From DATJGS01 sp035494735 (lineage in GTDB: Bacteria; Eisenbacteria; RBG-16-71-46), in the NCBI GenBank assembly GCA_035494735.1, contig DATJGS010000020.1, positions 1-45,204 on the forward strand: a stretch of DNA of 45,204 nt. Direction: 5' to 3'. Made by a program: the position numbers and the translations under genes. Positions 8,483 through 17,911 of the stretch are shown piece by piece. Positions within the stretch are counted from its first letter, which is position 1; each line of letters opens with the position of its first letter. The notes below the pieces were generated by a model. It was not told where the DNA came from and ran no database searches. It saw only the letters and a list, made by a program, of their open reading frames with translations.

Positions 8483-10345
8483 ATGCCCTCACCCTTCCTC
8501 GAGCGACTGAAGCAGGGTCCCGTCCTCGCCGACGGCGCGACCGGCACGCTGCTGTACGAACGCGGCGTGGCGTTCGACCAGAGCTTCGACGAACTGAACC
8601 TCAGCCGGCCCGAGGTCGTCGAGGCGCTGCATCGCGACTATCTGGTGGCCGGCGCCGAGCTGATCGAGACCAACACGTTCGGCGCGAACCCGGTGCGCCT
8701 GGCGGCGCACGGTCTCGAGGACCGCGCGCGGCTGATCGCACGCCAGGGCGTCAAGATCGCGCGCACGGCGCGCGAGATCGTCGGCGTCAACGCGTTCGTG
8801 GCCGGCTCCGTCGGACCGCTCGGCAAGCCGCTCGAGCCGTTCGGCCAGATCTCGGTGACCGAAGCCGAGACCGCGTACCGGGCCGCCGCGGAGGGCCTGC
8901 TCGAGGGCGGCTGCGACTGCTTCATCCTCGAGACGTTCCAGGACCTGAACGAGATCCTCGCCGCGCTGCGCGCGGTGCGGCGCGTGTCGCTCGACCTGCC
9001 GATCGTGGCCCAGATGTCGTTCGGGCTCGACGGCAAGACGCTGTACGGCCACACACCGGCGCTCGCGGTGCGCGCGCTCAAGCAGGCCGGCGCGGACGTC
9101 GTCGGCCTCAACTGCAGCGTCGGCCCGCAGCCCACGCTGGAAGTGCTGGAAGAGATGCTCGCCGCCGCGGACGGCACCCCGGTCTCGGCCATGCCGAACG
9201 CGGGCCTGCCGCAGTGGGTGAACGGGCGTTTCCTGTACCTGGCCAGCCCCGAGTACTTCGCGGACTACGCGGCGCGCGCGGTCGCGCTCGGCGTGCGACT
9301 GGTCGGCGGCTGCTGCGGCACGACGCCGGCGCACATTCGCGCGATGCGCGAGCGCCTCGCTTCCCACATGCCGGCCGAGACACTGGCGCCGGGCGCCGAG
9401 GTGCGCGTGCTGGACCGCGGGCCGGCGCCGGTCGTGAGCGCCGGCGAGACGCCCGAGCCGGTGCTGCTGCGGCGCATGCGCGAGAAGTTCGTGGTCAGCG
9501 TCGAGATCGATCCGCCGCGCGGCATCAACACCGCGAAGGTCATGGAGGGCGCACGCCTCATGGCGCAACGCGGCGTCGACGCCATCAACATCGCCGACTC
9601 GCCGATGGCGCGCATCCGCATGAGCGCGATGTCGCTCGCGTACCAGATCCACACCCACTTCCCGCGCATCGAGCTGATCCTGCACTTCACGACGCGCGAC
9701 CGGAACCTGATGGGCCTGCAGAGCGACCTGCTCGGCGCGCACGCGCTCGGCCTGCGCAACATCCTGTGCCTGACCGGCGATCCGCCGAGCGTCGGCGACT
9801 ATCCGAACATGACGGCGGTGTACGACACGGACTCGATGGGCCTGATCCGCATCGTGCACCAGATGAACCACGGCACGGACCTGTCGGGCACGTCGATCGG
9901 CGCGGCCACGCAGTTCGCCGTGGGCTGCGGCGTGAACCCGACGGCCGACGACCTCGCCACCGAACTCGAGCGCTTCAAGAAGAAGCTCGACGCCGGCGCG
10001 CAGTACGTCATGACCCAGCCGGTCTACGAGCTCGAGTGCTGGCAGCGCTTCCTGGATTCGCTCGGCGGCGCGCCGCCGATCCCGATCCTGATCGGCATCC
10101 TGCCGCTGCAGTCGTTCCGGCACGCCGAGTTCCTGCACAACGAAGTCCCGGGCATCCACGTGCCCGATTGGATCCGCGAGCGGATGCATGCCGCGGGCAA
10201 CGCCGGGCAGCAGGTGGGCGTCGAACTGGCGCGCGACCTGCTGGCCCAGTGCCGCACCCTGGCGAACGGCGTCTACCTGATGCCGTCGTTCGGGCGATAC
10301 GAGAACTGTCTGGACGTGCTGGAAGGAACGCTGCCGGCGGTCTGA
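8483..10345 (+). CDS. Bifunctional homocysteine S-methyltransferase / methylenetetrahydrofolate reductase
   Basis: A 620-residue fusion. Residues 1-300 are a Zn-dependent homocysteine methyltransferase: DGATGTLLYERG, IETNTFGANPVRL, GLNCSVGP (Cys211) and VGGCCGTTPAHIRAM (Cys277, Cys278), the three zinc cysteines. Residues 325-620 are a class of FAD-dependent 5,10-methylene-THF reductase: VSVEIDPPRGINTAKVMEG, LHFTTRDRNLMGLQSDLLG, ILCLTGDPP and YVMTQPVYE. This arrangement is the same as in YitJ-type proteins, so the enzyme links folate one-carbon units to methionine formation. The window has glycine cleavage genes, which feed methylene-THF, but 34 kb away. No cobalamin-binding domain is present. 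Divergent from the S55-protease operon; the message is probably leaderless. Confidence 0.93.
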   Translation: MPSPFLERLKQGPVLADGATGTLLYERGVAFDQSFDELNLSRPEVVEALHRDYLVAGAELIETNTFGANPVRLAAHGLEDRARLIARQGVKIARTAREIVGVNAFVAGSVGPLGKPLEPFGQISVTEAETAYRAAAEGLLEGGCDCFILETFQDLNEILAALRAVRRVSLDLPIVAQMSFGLDGKTLYGHTPALAVRALKQAGADVVGLNCSVGPQPTLEVLEEMLAAADGTPVSAMPNAGLPQWVNGRFLYLASPEYFADYAARAVALGVRLVGGCCGTTPAHIRAMRERLASHMPAETLAPGAEVRVLDRGPAPVVSAGETPEPVLLRRMREKFVVSVEIDPPRGINTAKVMEGARLMAQRGVDAINIADSPMARIRMSAMSLAYQIHTHFPRIELILHFTTRDRNLMGLQSDLLGAHALGLRNILCLTGDPPSVGDYPNMTAVYDTDSMGLIRIVHQMNHGTDLSGTSIGAATQFAVGCGVNPTADDLATELERFKKKLDAGAQYVMTQPVYELECWQRFLDSLGGAPPIPILIGILPLQSFRHAEFLHNEVPGIHVPDWIRERMHAAGNAGQQVGVELARDLLAQCRTLANGVYLMPSFGRYENCLDVLEGTLPAV

Positions 10346-10365
10346 CGCCGGCGTCAGGAGGGACC

Positions 10366-10704
10366 ATGCTGAACCTCATCCTCTACTTCCTGGTGATGGC
10401 GGCGGTGATGCTCGGCCTGTCGCGCGTGCTCAAGGGCTTCGAAGTCACGGGCTGGGGCCCTGCGCTGCTCGCCACGTTCGTGCTCGCGGTCGTCAACGTG
10501 ATCGTGAAGCCGATCCTGTTCATCCTCACGCTGCCGTTCACGATCCTGACCCTCGGGTTGTTCCTGCTGGTCATCAACATGATCTGCTTGTGGCTGACGG
10601 CGCTGCTCGTGCCCGGATTCCGCATCCACGGATTCTGGACGACGCTGCTCGCCTCGCTGATCCTGGCGGCCGTCGGGATGGTGTGGAAATCCGCGACGAA
10701 GTAG
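10366..10704 (+). CDS. Small four-helix membrane protein (phage holin superfamily IV-like)
   Basis: A 112-residue protein made almost wholly of four hydrophobic helices, with VNVIVKPILFILTLPFTIL and LGLFLLVINMICLWLTALL in the middle. The NxxxKPxLxxLTLPxTxLTLGLF pattern matches the widespread family annotated as mycobacterial four-TMS phage holin/YvlD-like. In chromosomes without phage genes, as here, it is a membrane protein of unknown role and not evidence for a prophage. AGGAGG lies six bases before the ATG. It is 20 bases downstream of the reductase gene and overlaps the next gene. Confidence 0.8.
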   Translation: MLNLILYFLVMAAVMLGLSRVLKGFEVTGWGPALLATFVLAVVNVIVKPILFILTLPFTILTLGLFLLVINMICLWLTALLVPGFRIHGFWTTLLASLILAAVGMVWKSATK

Positions 10705-11627
10705 GCGGACCGCGCCGCCTCGCCGTGCCGTTCCCCGCGCGGCTCGGCGGCGCCGCGCTCACGGGCGCGCTGCTCGCCGCGCTGCTCATGGTCGCGGCCG
10801 GATGGGCGATGCACTTCGCGCACCTGGACCACGCCGCCTCCGCCTTTGCCGCGTACCTCGCGCGCGGTGGCTGGGTCTGGATCCCGCTGTGGGGCGCCGC
10901 CGCCGACGTGGCCGCGGCGTGGCGCGACGCGAAGCGCCCGGCGCATCGCGTGGCGGTGGTGGCGCTGGCAGCGGTGCTGGCGCTGTTGCCGCTCGCCTGG
11001 CGGCCGGTCGTGGTGGACTTTGCGGAGCGCGTGGAGCATCCGAGCACGCCGCGCGACAAAGCGACGGCCATCCTACGCTGGGCGTATCGCGATCCCTCGT
11101 CGGTGGCGCGGATCCTTCCATACGCGAGCGACGCCGATCCGATCGTCCGCGAGCAGGCCGTGCTCGCGCTCGGCCGCAACTGGGTGACGAGCGCGATCGA
11201 GAACCGCTCGGACGCTCACGCCGATCAACTCCTGGCGAGTCCGATCCGCGACAGCCTGCGCATGCGACTCCTCGCCGCGCTAACTGATCCTGTCCTCGAC
11301 GTCCGCGTCGAGGCCGCGCGCGCGCTGTGGCTCGCGCCGCGCACGTTCGGCGCCTGGCCTGCCGCGGCAGAGACGCTCGCCGTGGCTCTCGATCACCAGA
11401 CTTCGCTCGCCCCTGCGGGCCGCGCGGCTTGGCTCGCACTGGACGCGTCGGCCGGCCCTGCGGACTCGTCACTGCGAGCCGCGGTCGTCCGCTTCGCGCA
11501 AGCCGCCCGTGACACGGACGTACGCATCGTCGCCGGCGACGCGGTCCGGAGATGGACCGCGCCGCCCGGCACGGTGCCTCAGTTCGCGACTCCCTCGCTG
11601 TCGATTCCCGGCCTTCGCTACAAGTAG
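10683..11627 (+). CDS. Membrane protein with HEAT-like repeat region, function unknown
   Basis: A 314-residue protein if started at GTG 10683, which overlaps the preceding gene by 22 bases; GTG at 10725 is an alternative and neither has a strong ribosome binding site. Residues about 20-110 hold three hydrophobic helices (ALTGALLAALLMVAAGW, GGWVWIPLWGAAADVAAAW, VAVVALAAVLALLPLAW). The rest, from the segment SVARILPYASDADPIVREQ, repeats short helix pairs with DPIVREQAVLALG and DPVLDVRVEAARALW, typical of HEAT repeats that bind other proteins. No catalytic motif is seen. Its stop is 13 bases from the convergent mutS stop, and I find no terminator between them. Confidence 0.6.
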   Translation: MEIRDEVGGPRRLAVPFPARLGGAALTGALLAALLMVAAGWAMHFAHLDHAASAFAAYLARGGWVWIPLWGAAADVAAAWRDAKRPAHRVAVVALAAVLALLPLAWRPVVVDFAERVEHPSTPRDKATAILRWAYRDPSSVARILPYASDADPIVREQAVLALGRNWVTSAIENRSDAHADQLLASPIRDSLRMRLLAALTDPVLDVRVEAARALWLAPRTFGAWPAAAETLAVALDHQTSLAPAGRAAWLALDASAGPADSSLRAAVVRFAQAARDTDVRIVAGDAVRRWTAPPGTVPQFATPSLSIPGLRYK

Positions 11628-11640
11628 CCGGCGCCCCCGC

Positions 11641-14328
11641 CTACCCTCCGCCCCACTCCTTCTTCCAACGGTCGATCAGGGCCAGCGCCTCGAGCGGCGT
11701 CATGCGCTCGGGTTGGCTCGCGCGCAGCGCGTCGAGCAGCGGATGCTCGGCGGCCGCGAACAGCGGCAGCGGCTCCGTCGCGCGCGGTCCGGCCTCCGCG
11801 CGGGGCGCGGCCGCATGCGCCGCGGCGGCCGAGCCCGCAGCCGGCGCATGCGCCACGCCCTGGCTCAGATGCTCCGCCGTGCGCTCGCTCTCGAGTTCGT
11901 GCAGCACTTCTCGCGCGCGCGCCAGCACGGTCTCGGGCAGCCCCGCCAGGCGCGCGACGTGGATGCCGTACGAGCGGTCGGCCGCGCCTTCGGCGATGCG
12001 GTGCAGGAACACGACGTCGTCGCCCTTCTCGCGCACCGTCACCTGGACGTTCGCCAGCCGCGCGAGCCGACCGGCCAGCTGCGTCAGTTCGTGATAGTGG
12101 GTCGCGAACAGTGTGCGCGGCCTGGGGCCGCGCCCGTCGTGCAGGTGCTCGGTCACGGCCCAGGCCAGGGCCAGGCCGTCGTACGTCGCGGTGCCGCGAC
12201 CGATCTCGTCGAGCAGCACGAGCGAGCGCGGCGTCGCCGAGCGCAGGATCTCCGCGGTCTCCTTCATCTCGACCATGAACGTGCTCTGTCCGGCGCCCAG
12301 GCGATCGGCCGCGCCGACCCGCGTGAACAGGCGATCGACGCGTCCGATGCGCGCGCGCGTCGCGGGCACGAAGGATCCGGCCTGGGCCAGCAGCACGATG
12401 ATCGCCGTCTGCCTCAGGTACGTGCTCTTGCCGCCCATGTTCGGGCCGGTCAGGAGCAGGATCTGGCGCGTGCCCGATTCCAGCGTGAGGTCGTTCGGCA
12501 CGAACGTCCCGGCCGGCGCGAGGCGCTCGACGACGGGATGGCGAGCGCCCTCCAGCACGAGCGCGTCGCCGTCGTCCATCGACGGGCGCACCCACGCGTA
12601 GCGCGACGCCGCCTCGGCGAGCGCGGCTTCGGCGTCGAGCCGGCCCAGCGCGTCGGCGGCCGCGAGCAGCGCGGGCGCATGCGCGGCGCACGCGTCGCGC
12701 AACGCCACGAACAGTTCGTGTTCGCGCGCCTTCAACTTCTCTTCGGCGCCGAGCACTTCGCTCTCCTTGGCCTTGAGCGCCGGCGTCACGAAGCGCTCGG
12801 CCGACGTCAGCGTCTGACGGCGCTCGTAGTCGACGGGCACCTTGTCGAGGTGCGCGCGCGTCACCTCGAGGTAGAAGCCGAACACGCGGTTGAATCCGAC
12901 CTTCAGGCTGCCGATCCCGGTGCGCGCGCGTTCCGCGCTCTCCAGCTCGGCGATCCAGCGCTTGCCGGAGTGCGCGAGCTCGTTCAGGTGATCGCGGTGC
13001 GCGTCGTGGCCGTCGCGGATCACGCCGCCCTCGCGCGACACGGGCGGCGGCTCGTCGCTGAGCGCGCCGCGCAGCAGCGCGAGCAGCGACGGCTCCACCG
13101 CGAGCGCGGCGCGCGCTTCGCCCGCCGCGGCGTCGGGCCGCGCGCCGAGCGCCGTCGCGATCTCGGGCAGGCGCGCGAGCGTGTCGCGCAGAGCGCCCAG
13201 GTCGCGCGGCGTGGCGCGCGACGCCACGAGCCGCGCCGCGAGGCGTTCGAGATCGGCCAGCCCGCGCAGCGACTCGCGGAACGCGCTGCGCCCGGCGCCG
13301 GCCCGGCCCCAGGCCTCGACGGCGTCGAGCCGGGCCTCGATCGCGCGCAGCGACGTCAGCGGGCGTTCGAGCCACGCGCGCAGCCGGCGAGCGCCCGGCG
13401 CGGTCACGGTGAGGTCGAGGTGGTGCCACAGCGTGTGCTCGCCTTCGCCGCCGGGCTGCGGGCGGAACAGCTCGAGATGGCGCGCCGTCGCGTCGTCGAC
13501 GCGCAGCGCCTCATCCTCGCTCCAGCGCTCGACGCGCGTGAGCGCGAGCGCCGTCCCGCCCTGAACGCGGTCGAGATATTCGAGCGCGGCGGCCGCGGCG
13601 CGCGCGGCGTCGGGCAACGCGTCGAGCACGCCGCGCGCGTCGGGCCAGCGTTCCGCGGCGCGCCCGCTCCCCGAGAAGCGCTCGGCGACGAGCACGGTGC
13701 GCGCGCCCGGCAGCCCGGCCAGCGCGGCGCTCAGGCGGGCCTCGAGTTCGGGAGCGACTCCGACGCCCTGCGGGATCAGCCATTCCGCGACGTTGAGGCG
13801 CGCGAGCACGCCGCCGGCCTCGTCCCACGTCGGCTCGGCGAGTTTGACTTCGGCCGTCGACACGTCGAGGAAGCACGCGGCCGGCCCGCGCGCCGTCGGC
13901 CACAGCGCGGCCAGGAAGTTGTTCGCCGCGGGCTCCAGGAACGAATCGCCGACGACCGAGCCCGGGGTCAGCACCTCGGTCACGCCGCGCTCGACGAGGC
14001 CGCGCGCCTGAGACGCATCCTCCAACTGGTCGCAGATCGCGACCTTGTGGCCGAGGCGCAGCAGGCGCGCGACGTACGCGTCGCGCTGGTGCCAGGGGAT
14101 GCCGCACATCGGAATCGGCTGAGGGTCCTGCTTGTTGCGCGACGTCAGCGTGAGACCGAGCAGGGCCGCGCCCTTGATCGCGTCCTCGAAGAACATCTCG
14201 TAGAAGTCGCCGAGCCGGAAGAACAGGAACGCGTCCGGCTGGTCACGCTTGACGCGCAGGTACTGCTCCATGAGCGGCGAGCGCGCGGCCGCGCCGGCCG
14301 CGGCGCCGGGGGCGCGAGCGCGGCTCAT
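11641..14328 (-). CDS. mutS: DNA mismatch repair protein MutS
   Basis: An 895-residue MutS. The mismatch-binding domain carries FFRLGDFYEMFFEDA near residue 40, with the Phe-x-Glu motif (FYE) that stacks on mispaired bases. The ATPase has Walker A TGPNMGGKSTYLRQ near residue 626, FMVEMKETAEIL, Walker B LLDEIGRGTATYDG near 704 and the switch histidine segment LFATHYHEL. The C-terminal helix-turn-helix dimerisation region is present (SERTAEHLSQG through PLEALALIDRWKKEWGGG, split). Length is normal. ATG at 14328 overlaps the stop of the SPOR protein by ATGA, which supports this start over the methionine at residue 20. No mutL homolog of the mismatch repair type is in the window. Confidence 0.97.
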   Translation of the reverse strand: MSRARAPGAAAGAAARSPLMEQYLRVKRDQPDAFLFFRLGDFYEMFFEDAIKGAALLGLTLTSRNKQDPQPIPMCGIPWHQRDAYVARLLRLGHKVAICDQLEDASQARGLVERGVTEVLTPGSVVGDSFLEPAANNFLAALWPTARGPAACFLDVSTAEVKLAEPTWDEAGGVLARLNVAEWLIPQGVGVAPELEARLSAALAGLPGARTVLVAERFSGSGRAAERWPDARGVLDALPDAARAAAAALEYLDRVQGGTALALTRVERWSEDEALRVDDATARHLELFRPQPGGEGEHTLWHHLDLTVTAPGARRLRAWLERPLTSLRAIEARLDAVEAWGRAGAGRSAFRESLRGLADLERLAARLVASRATPRDLGALRDTLARLPEIATALGARPDAAAGEARAALAVEPSLLALLRGALSDEPPPVSREGGVIRDGHDAHRDHLNELAHSGKRWIAELESAERARTGIGSLKVGFNRVFGFYLEVTRAHLDKVPVDYERRQTLTSAERFVTPALKAKESEVLGAEEKLKAREHELFVALRDACAAHAPALLAAADALGRLDAEAALAEAASRYAWVRPSMDDGDALVLEGARHPVVERLAPAGTFVPNDLTLESGTRQILLLTGPNMGGKSTYLRQTAIIVLLAQAGSFVPATRARIGRVDRLFTRVGAADRLGAGQSTFMVEMKETAEILRSATPRSLVLLDEIGRGTATYDGLALAWAVTEHLHDGRGPRPRTLFATHYHELTQLAGRLARLANVQVTVREKGDDVVFLHRIAEGAADRSYGIHVARLAGLPETVLARAREVLHELESERTAEHLSQGVAHAPAAGSAAAAHAAAPRAEAGPRATEPLPLFAAAEHPLLDALRASQPERMTPLEALALIDRWKKEWGGG

Positions 14329-15218
14329 GGCCGCGCGACCTTCGCGGTCACGCCCAGGGCCAACGCCGCGCGTTCAGCTTCGCCGCGGGCTTCGGCGGCG
14401 CTGCCGAAGCGCCCCAGCACGACGACGTGCGTCCAGTTGGGACCCGGCCCGCGCGTCACGACCGCGGCGTCACGGAAGCCCGCGCGATGCGCGGTGGCGG
14501 CCAGGCTGCGCGCGCGCACTTCGTCCGCGAATCCGCCCAGTTCGACCGTCCAGCCGCCCTGCAGGTCGACCACCGGACTCGCCGGCGTCAGGCGCGCGCC
14601 CGCGGCTTCGAAGCTCGCCGGGTACTCGCGCATCAGGCGCTCGCGGGCCTTGCGCGCGACGTCCGGTTGCTGCGCGGCGTCGGCCAGCGCCGCGAGTCGC
14701 GACAGCGCGGCCGGCCCGGCTTCGCCCGGATCGGAATCGAGGAGCGAGGCGAGCGTGAATTGCGCGCGGTCGGCGCGCCCGGCCAGCTCCCAGGCCTCGG
14801 CCACGCCGAGCTGCGCGAGCGCGCGGCGCGGCGAATCGCCGGCGGCGACGTCTTCCAGCGCGGCGCGCGCCTGATTCGGATCGCCGAGCCCGAGCCAGCT
14901 GAGCCCCATCCAGTACCTCGCCTCGGGCTTGCGCGACGGATCGAGGCGCGCCGCGGCGCGCGAGAACGCTTCGGCGGCGAGCCGGTATTCCCCGCGCGCG
15001 TAGTGGAGCTGGCCGAGGACCAGCGCCGCGTCCGCGCCCTGCTCCGGAGTCCCCGATTCGAGGCGGCGCAGGGCCACGACCAGGCTGTCGCCCGAGCGCA
15101 CGACGGAAGGGGCGCGCGCGGCGGCGGGCGCGCGCGGCGGGGCTCCCGGGGCCGCGGCGGCCGCCGAGACGAGCGCCGTCATGAGGATCGCGAGTCTCGT
15201 CACCATGGAGCGCAGCAT
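14325..15218 (-). CDS. Exported TPR/SPOR-domain protein
   Basis: A 297-residue protein. MLRSMVTRLAILMTALVSAA is a signal peptide. Residues about 45-200 form helix pairs of TPR type (ALVLGQLHYARGEYRLAAEAF, ARYWMGLSWLGLGDPNQAR). The last 75 residues, from GWTVELGGFADEVRARSLAA, are a SPOR domain, known to bind denuded peptidoglycan glycan strands. The ATG at 15218 has GGAAG about eight bases upstream; ATG at 15206 is possible, and the in-frame TTG at 15236 falls in the rpsA terminator and is rejected. The protein probably acts in the periplasm. The overlap with mutS is likely an operon of convenience. Confidence 0.75.
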   Translation of the reverse strand: MLRSMVTRLAILMTALVSAAAAAPGAPPRAPAAARAPSVVRSGDSLVVALRRLESGTPEQGADAALVLGQLHYARGEYRLAAEAFSRAAARLDPSRKPEARYWMGLSWLGLGDPNQARAALEDVAAGDSPRRALAQLGVAEAWELAGRADRAQFTLASLLDSDPGEAGPAALSRLAALADAAQQPDVARKARERLMREYPASFEAAGARLTPASPVVDLQGGWTVELGGFADEVRARSLAATAHRAGFRDAAVVTRGPGPNWTHVVVLGRFGSAAEARGEAERAALALGVTAKVARP

Positions 15219-15234
15219 ACGACCCGCTTCCGGC

Positions 15235-15276
15235 AAAGAAAAACCGGGCGGAGCTTTCGATCGGCTCCGCCCGGCG
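15235..15276 (-). terminator. Rho-independent terminator of the rpsA operon
   Basis: An 11-bp perfect stem CCGGGCGGAGC / GCTCCGCCCGG with a nine-base loop; on the minus strand it is followed by TTTTTC. It lies about 20 bases after the rpsA stop and before the SPOR gene start, so the SPOR-mutS pair needs its own promoter or readthrough. Confidence 0.88.
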
Positions 15277-15297
15277 GCGTGCGGCGTCCGGACGCGA

Positions 15298-17106
15298 CTA
15301 CTCGTCTTCGGCGGGCTCGCCCTTCTCGCGCGGACGAACCTCGGCCGGCGGTTCCACCGGAGGGTTCGCCGCGATACGTGCCTTCACCTGATTGCGCTTC
15401 GACGTCCATTCGGCCAGCGCGATGTCGTCCTGCTCGGAGAGCCAGGCCTTCACGCTCAGGATCAAGCGGTGGTTCGGAACGTCGACGCGCGTCACCTTCA
15501 TGGTGAGCGCTTCGCCCACCTCGAACGCGTCGTTCGGCCGCTTGAGATCGTCGATGCCGAGCTGCGACAGGGGCACGAAGCCCTCGATGCCGTCACCCAG
15601 GTCCACGATCGCGCCGCGATCGAACAGTCGATTGATGCTGCCGCTCAGCTCGAGGCCCGACGGGAAGCGGTCCGCCAGCTGCGGCCACGGATCCTCGCTC
15701 ACCTGCTTGAGGCCGAGGCTGATGCGACGGTGCTCCTTGTCGATGCTCAGGATCACGACCTCGACGGTGTCGCCCTTCTTCAGCACTTCGCTGGGGTGGG
15801 CGACGCGCTTCGTCCACGACATGTCGCTGACGTGGACCAGACCGTCGATGCCTTCCTCCAGCTCGACGAACGCGCCGAAGTTCGTCAGGTTGCGGACCTT
15901 GCCCTTGACGCGCATGCCGCTCGGGTACTTCTGGTCGAGCGTCAGCCACGGATCGGGCTCCACCTGCTTCAGGCCGAGCGAGATCTTCTCGTTCGCCTTG
16001 TCGACCTTCAGCACCACGGCCTCGATGATGTCGCCGATGTTGACGACCTTCGACGGATGGCGCACGTGGCGCGTCCACGACATCTCGGACACGTGGATGA
16101 GGCCCTCGACGCCCTTCTCCAGCTCGACGAATGCGCCGTAGTCGGTGATCGACACGACGCGGCCCTTGATGCGATCGCCGACCTTGTACTTCTCGTCGAC
16201 GCCTTCCCACGGATACGCGTCGAGCTGCTTCAGACCGAGCGAGATGCGCTCCTTCTCGGGGTCGAAGTTCAGCACCTTGACGCGCACGCGGTCGCCGATC
16301 TTGACCATCTCGGACGGGTGCGACACGCGGCCCCACGACATGTCCGTGATGTGCAGCAGGCCGTCGATGCCGCCCAGGTCCACGAACGCGCCGAAGTCGG
16401 TGATGTTCTTGACCTGGCCCTCGCGGATCTGGTCCTTCGCGAGGTCCTTGAGGATCGACGCCTTCATCCGGTCGCGCTCTTCCTCGAGCACGGCGCGGCG
16501 CGACACCACGATGTTCCGGCGGCGCTTGTTCAGCTTGATGATCTTGACGAACACGTTCTGGCCGAGCAGCGCGTCCACGTTCTGCACCTGACGCAGCGCG
16601 ATCTGCGAGCCGGGCAGGAACGCCTCGACGCCGTACAGATCGACGACGACGCCGCCCTTGATCTTGCGCACCAGCTTGCCTTCCACCACCTGGCCCTGGT
16701 CGTGGGCCTCCTTCACCCGGTCCCACACGCGCACGAAGTCGGCGCGCTGCTTGGACAGGACGACCAGACCGTCCTGGTTCTCCATCTTCTCGAGGAACAC
16801 CTCGATCGTGTCCCCGACGTGGATGCTGCCGGGGTCGGAGAACTCGGACAGCGAGATGATGCCCTCGCTCTTGAAACCGACGTCGACGAGCACGTCCTTG
16901 TCGTCGACGGAGAGCACGATGCCGCGTACGATTTCGCCTTCGCCGATGGAGCGCAGCGACTCTTCGTACTGCCCGAACATCTCGGCGCGCATCTCGGGCG
17001 AGAGGTCTTCCTCATCGTCCGCGTTGAACGGCAAGAGCGGCATCTGGGGTGCCCGCTTCGGTCGCTCCGGCGCGGGGGTGAAGGTCTTTTCGGTGGTTTC
17101 CAGCAT
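15298..17106 (-). CDS. rpsA: 30S ribosomal protein S1
   Basis: A 602-residue protein with six S1 (OB-fold) domains at roughly 57-125, 142-210, 228-297, 314-384, 401-471 and 488-556. The third to fifth show the strongest consensus (GRVVSITDYGAFVELEKGV, LIHVSEMSW, ISLGLKQ). The first two are divergent, as is usual for the ribosome-binding end of S1. It delivers mRNA to the 30S subunit. AGGAGG precedes the ATG by 11 bases, a long spacing. The gene follows plsC by 43 bases and ends at a strong terminator, in the common cmk-plsC-rpsA order. Confidence 0.96.
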   Translation of the reverse strand: MLETTEKTFTPAPERPKRAPQMPLLPFNADDEEDLSPEMRAEMFGQYEESLRSIGEGEIVRGIVLSVDDKDVLVDVGFKSEGIISLSEFSDPGSIHVGDTIEVFLEKMENQDGLVVLSKQRADFVRVWDRVKEAHDQGQVVEGKLVRKIKGGVVVDLYGVEAFLPGSQIALRQVQNVDALLGQNVFVKIIKLNKRRRNIVVSRRAVLEEERDRMKASILKDLAKDQIREGQVKNITDFGAFVDLGGIDGLLHITDMSWGRVSHPSEMVKIGDRVRVKVLNFDPEKERISLGLKQLDAYPWEGVDEKYKVGDRIKGRVVSITDYGAFVELEKGVEGLIHVSEMSWTRHVRHPSKVVNIGDIIEAVVLKVDKANEKISLGLKQVEPDPWLTLDQKYPSGMRVKGKVRNLTNFGAFVELEEGIDGLVHVSDMSWTKRVAHPSEVLKKGDTVEVVILSIDKEHRRISLGLKQVSEDPWPQLADRFPSGLELSGSINRLFDRGAIVDLGDGIEGFVPLSQLGIDDLKRPNDAFEVGEALTMKVTRVDVPNHRLILSVKAWLSEQDDIALAEWTSKRNQVKARIAANPPVEPPAEVRPREKGEPAEDE

Positions 17107-17149
17107 GGGAATGAACGCCTCCTGAATCTATCGAGATAGGGCGCGACGG

Positions 17150-17797
17150 TCAGGCCGCGCCGCGTGAAGCCGATCTTTGTTGTCCCGCCCGGAGCTCCGC
17201 GACGTCGCGCATCACGCCGTCGCCGATGCTCTGGTACAACGCGCGGCCAGCGCTCAAGTCCTGCTCCGGATCCGCGTACTCCGACCACGGCCGCGCCGCG
17301 CCAAACGAGATGCGCACGCGCGCGCCGCGGTACCACCACTTCCCCGGCCGTCCGCTGCCCGAGATGTAGCAGGGCAGGATGGGCACGTCCGCGTGCATCG
17401 CGATCATGCCCACGCCGGGTCGCGCGGGATGGAGCTCCCCATCCCGCATACGGCTGCCTTCCGGGAACATGAGCAGTGCCGAGCCCCGCTTCAGGATTTC
17501 GATCGCGCGCGACAGGCCGGACATATCGGCCACGCCACGCCGGATCGGAATCGCATTCACGCCCCGGATCAACGGACCCAGGATCGGAGTCTCGAACAGC
17601 TCTTCCTTGGCGAGGAAATGCGATTCCCGGGGAAGGGCCGCGCCCACCAGGGGTGGATCCCAGAACGAGATGTGATTCGAGGCGACGATGACCCCGCCTG
17701 CGCGAGGGACATGTTCCCGCCCCGTCACCTCCCATCCGGTGACGACACCCATGACGGCACCGACGACAAACCGGGCAGCACTATAATACGCGGACAC
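17150..17797 (-). CDS. plsC: 1-acyl-sn-glycerol-3-phosphate acyltransferase
   Basis: A 215-residue PlsC-family enzyme that acylates lysophosphatidic acid to phosphatidic acid at the inner membrane. It has the HX4D motif in NHISFWDPP (His42, Asp47) and FPEGSRMRDG (111-120), plus the acceptor-binding segment PIRRG. A short hydrophobic N-terminal helix anchors it. The start is GTG at 17797, with TTAGGAGA six bases upstream. The gene is 114 bases downstream of cmk; that gap holds a hairpin with no T-run. Confidence 0.92.
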   Translation of the reverse strand: MSAYYSAARFVVGAVMGVVTGWEVTGREHVPRAGGVIVASNHISFWDPPLVGAALPRESHFLAKEELFETPILGPLIRGVNAIPIRRGVADMSGLSRAIEILKRGSALLMFPEGSRMRDGELHPARPGVGMIAMHADVPILPCYISGSGRPGKWWYRGARVRISFGAARPWSEYADPEQDLSAGRALYQSIGDGVMRDVAELRAGQQRSASRGAA

Positions 17798-17911
17798 CGA
17801 ATCTCCTAACGGGTACTGCCCTCACGGGGTCCGGGGACCGGACCCTCCCAAGAGAGGCGCCTTCCCGCCCCCTCCCTCGCCGCTCGAAGCGGGCGCCGGA
17901 AGCGCTTCCCG

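Noticed and set aside
10366..10704. Holin-like gene as a sign of a prophage
   Set aside because: No other phage gene is near; this family is common in chromosomes as a plain membrane protein.
17781..17788. Near-perfect TATAAT on the plus strand
   Set aside because: It lies over the first codons of plsC on the other strand (Tyr-Tyr-Ser), and no plus-strand gene follows it.
17827..17845. 8-bp GC hairpin between cmk and plsC
   Set aside because: No T-run on either strand, and plsC and rpsA follow in the same direction; I do not call it a terminator.
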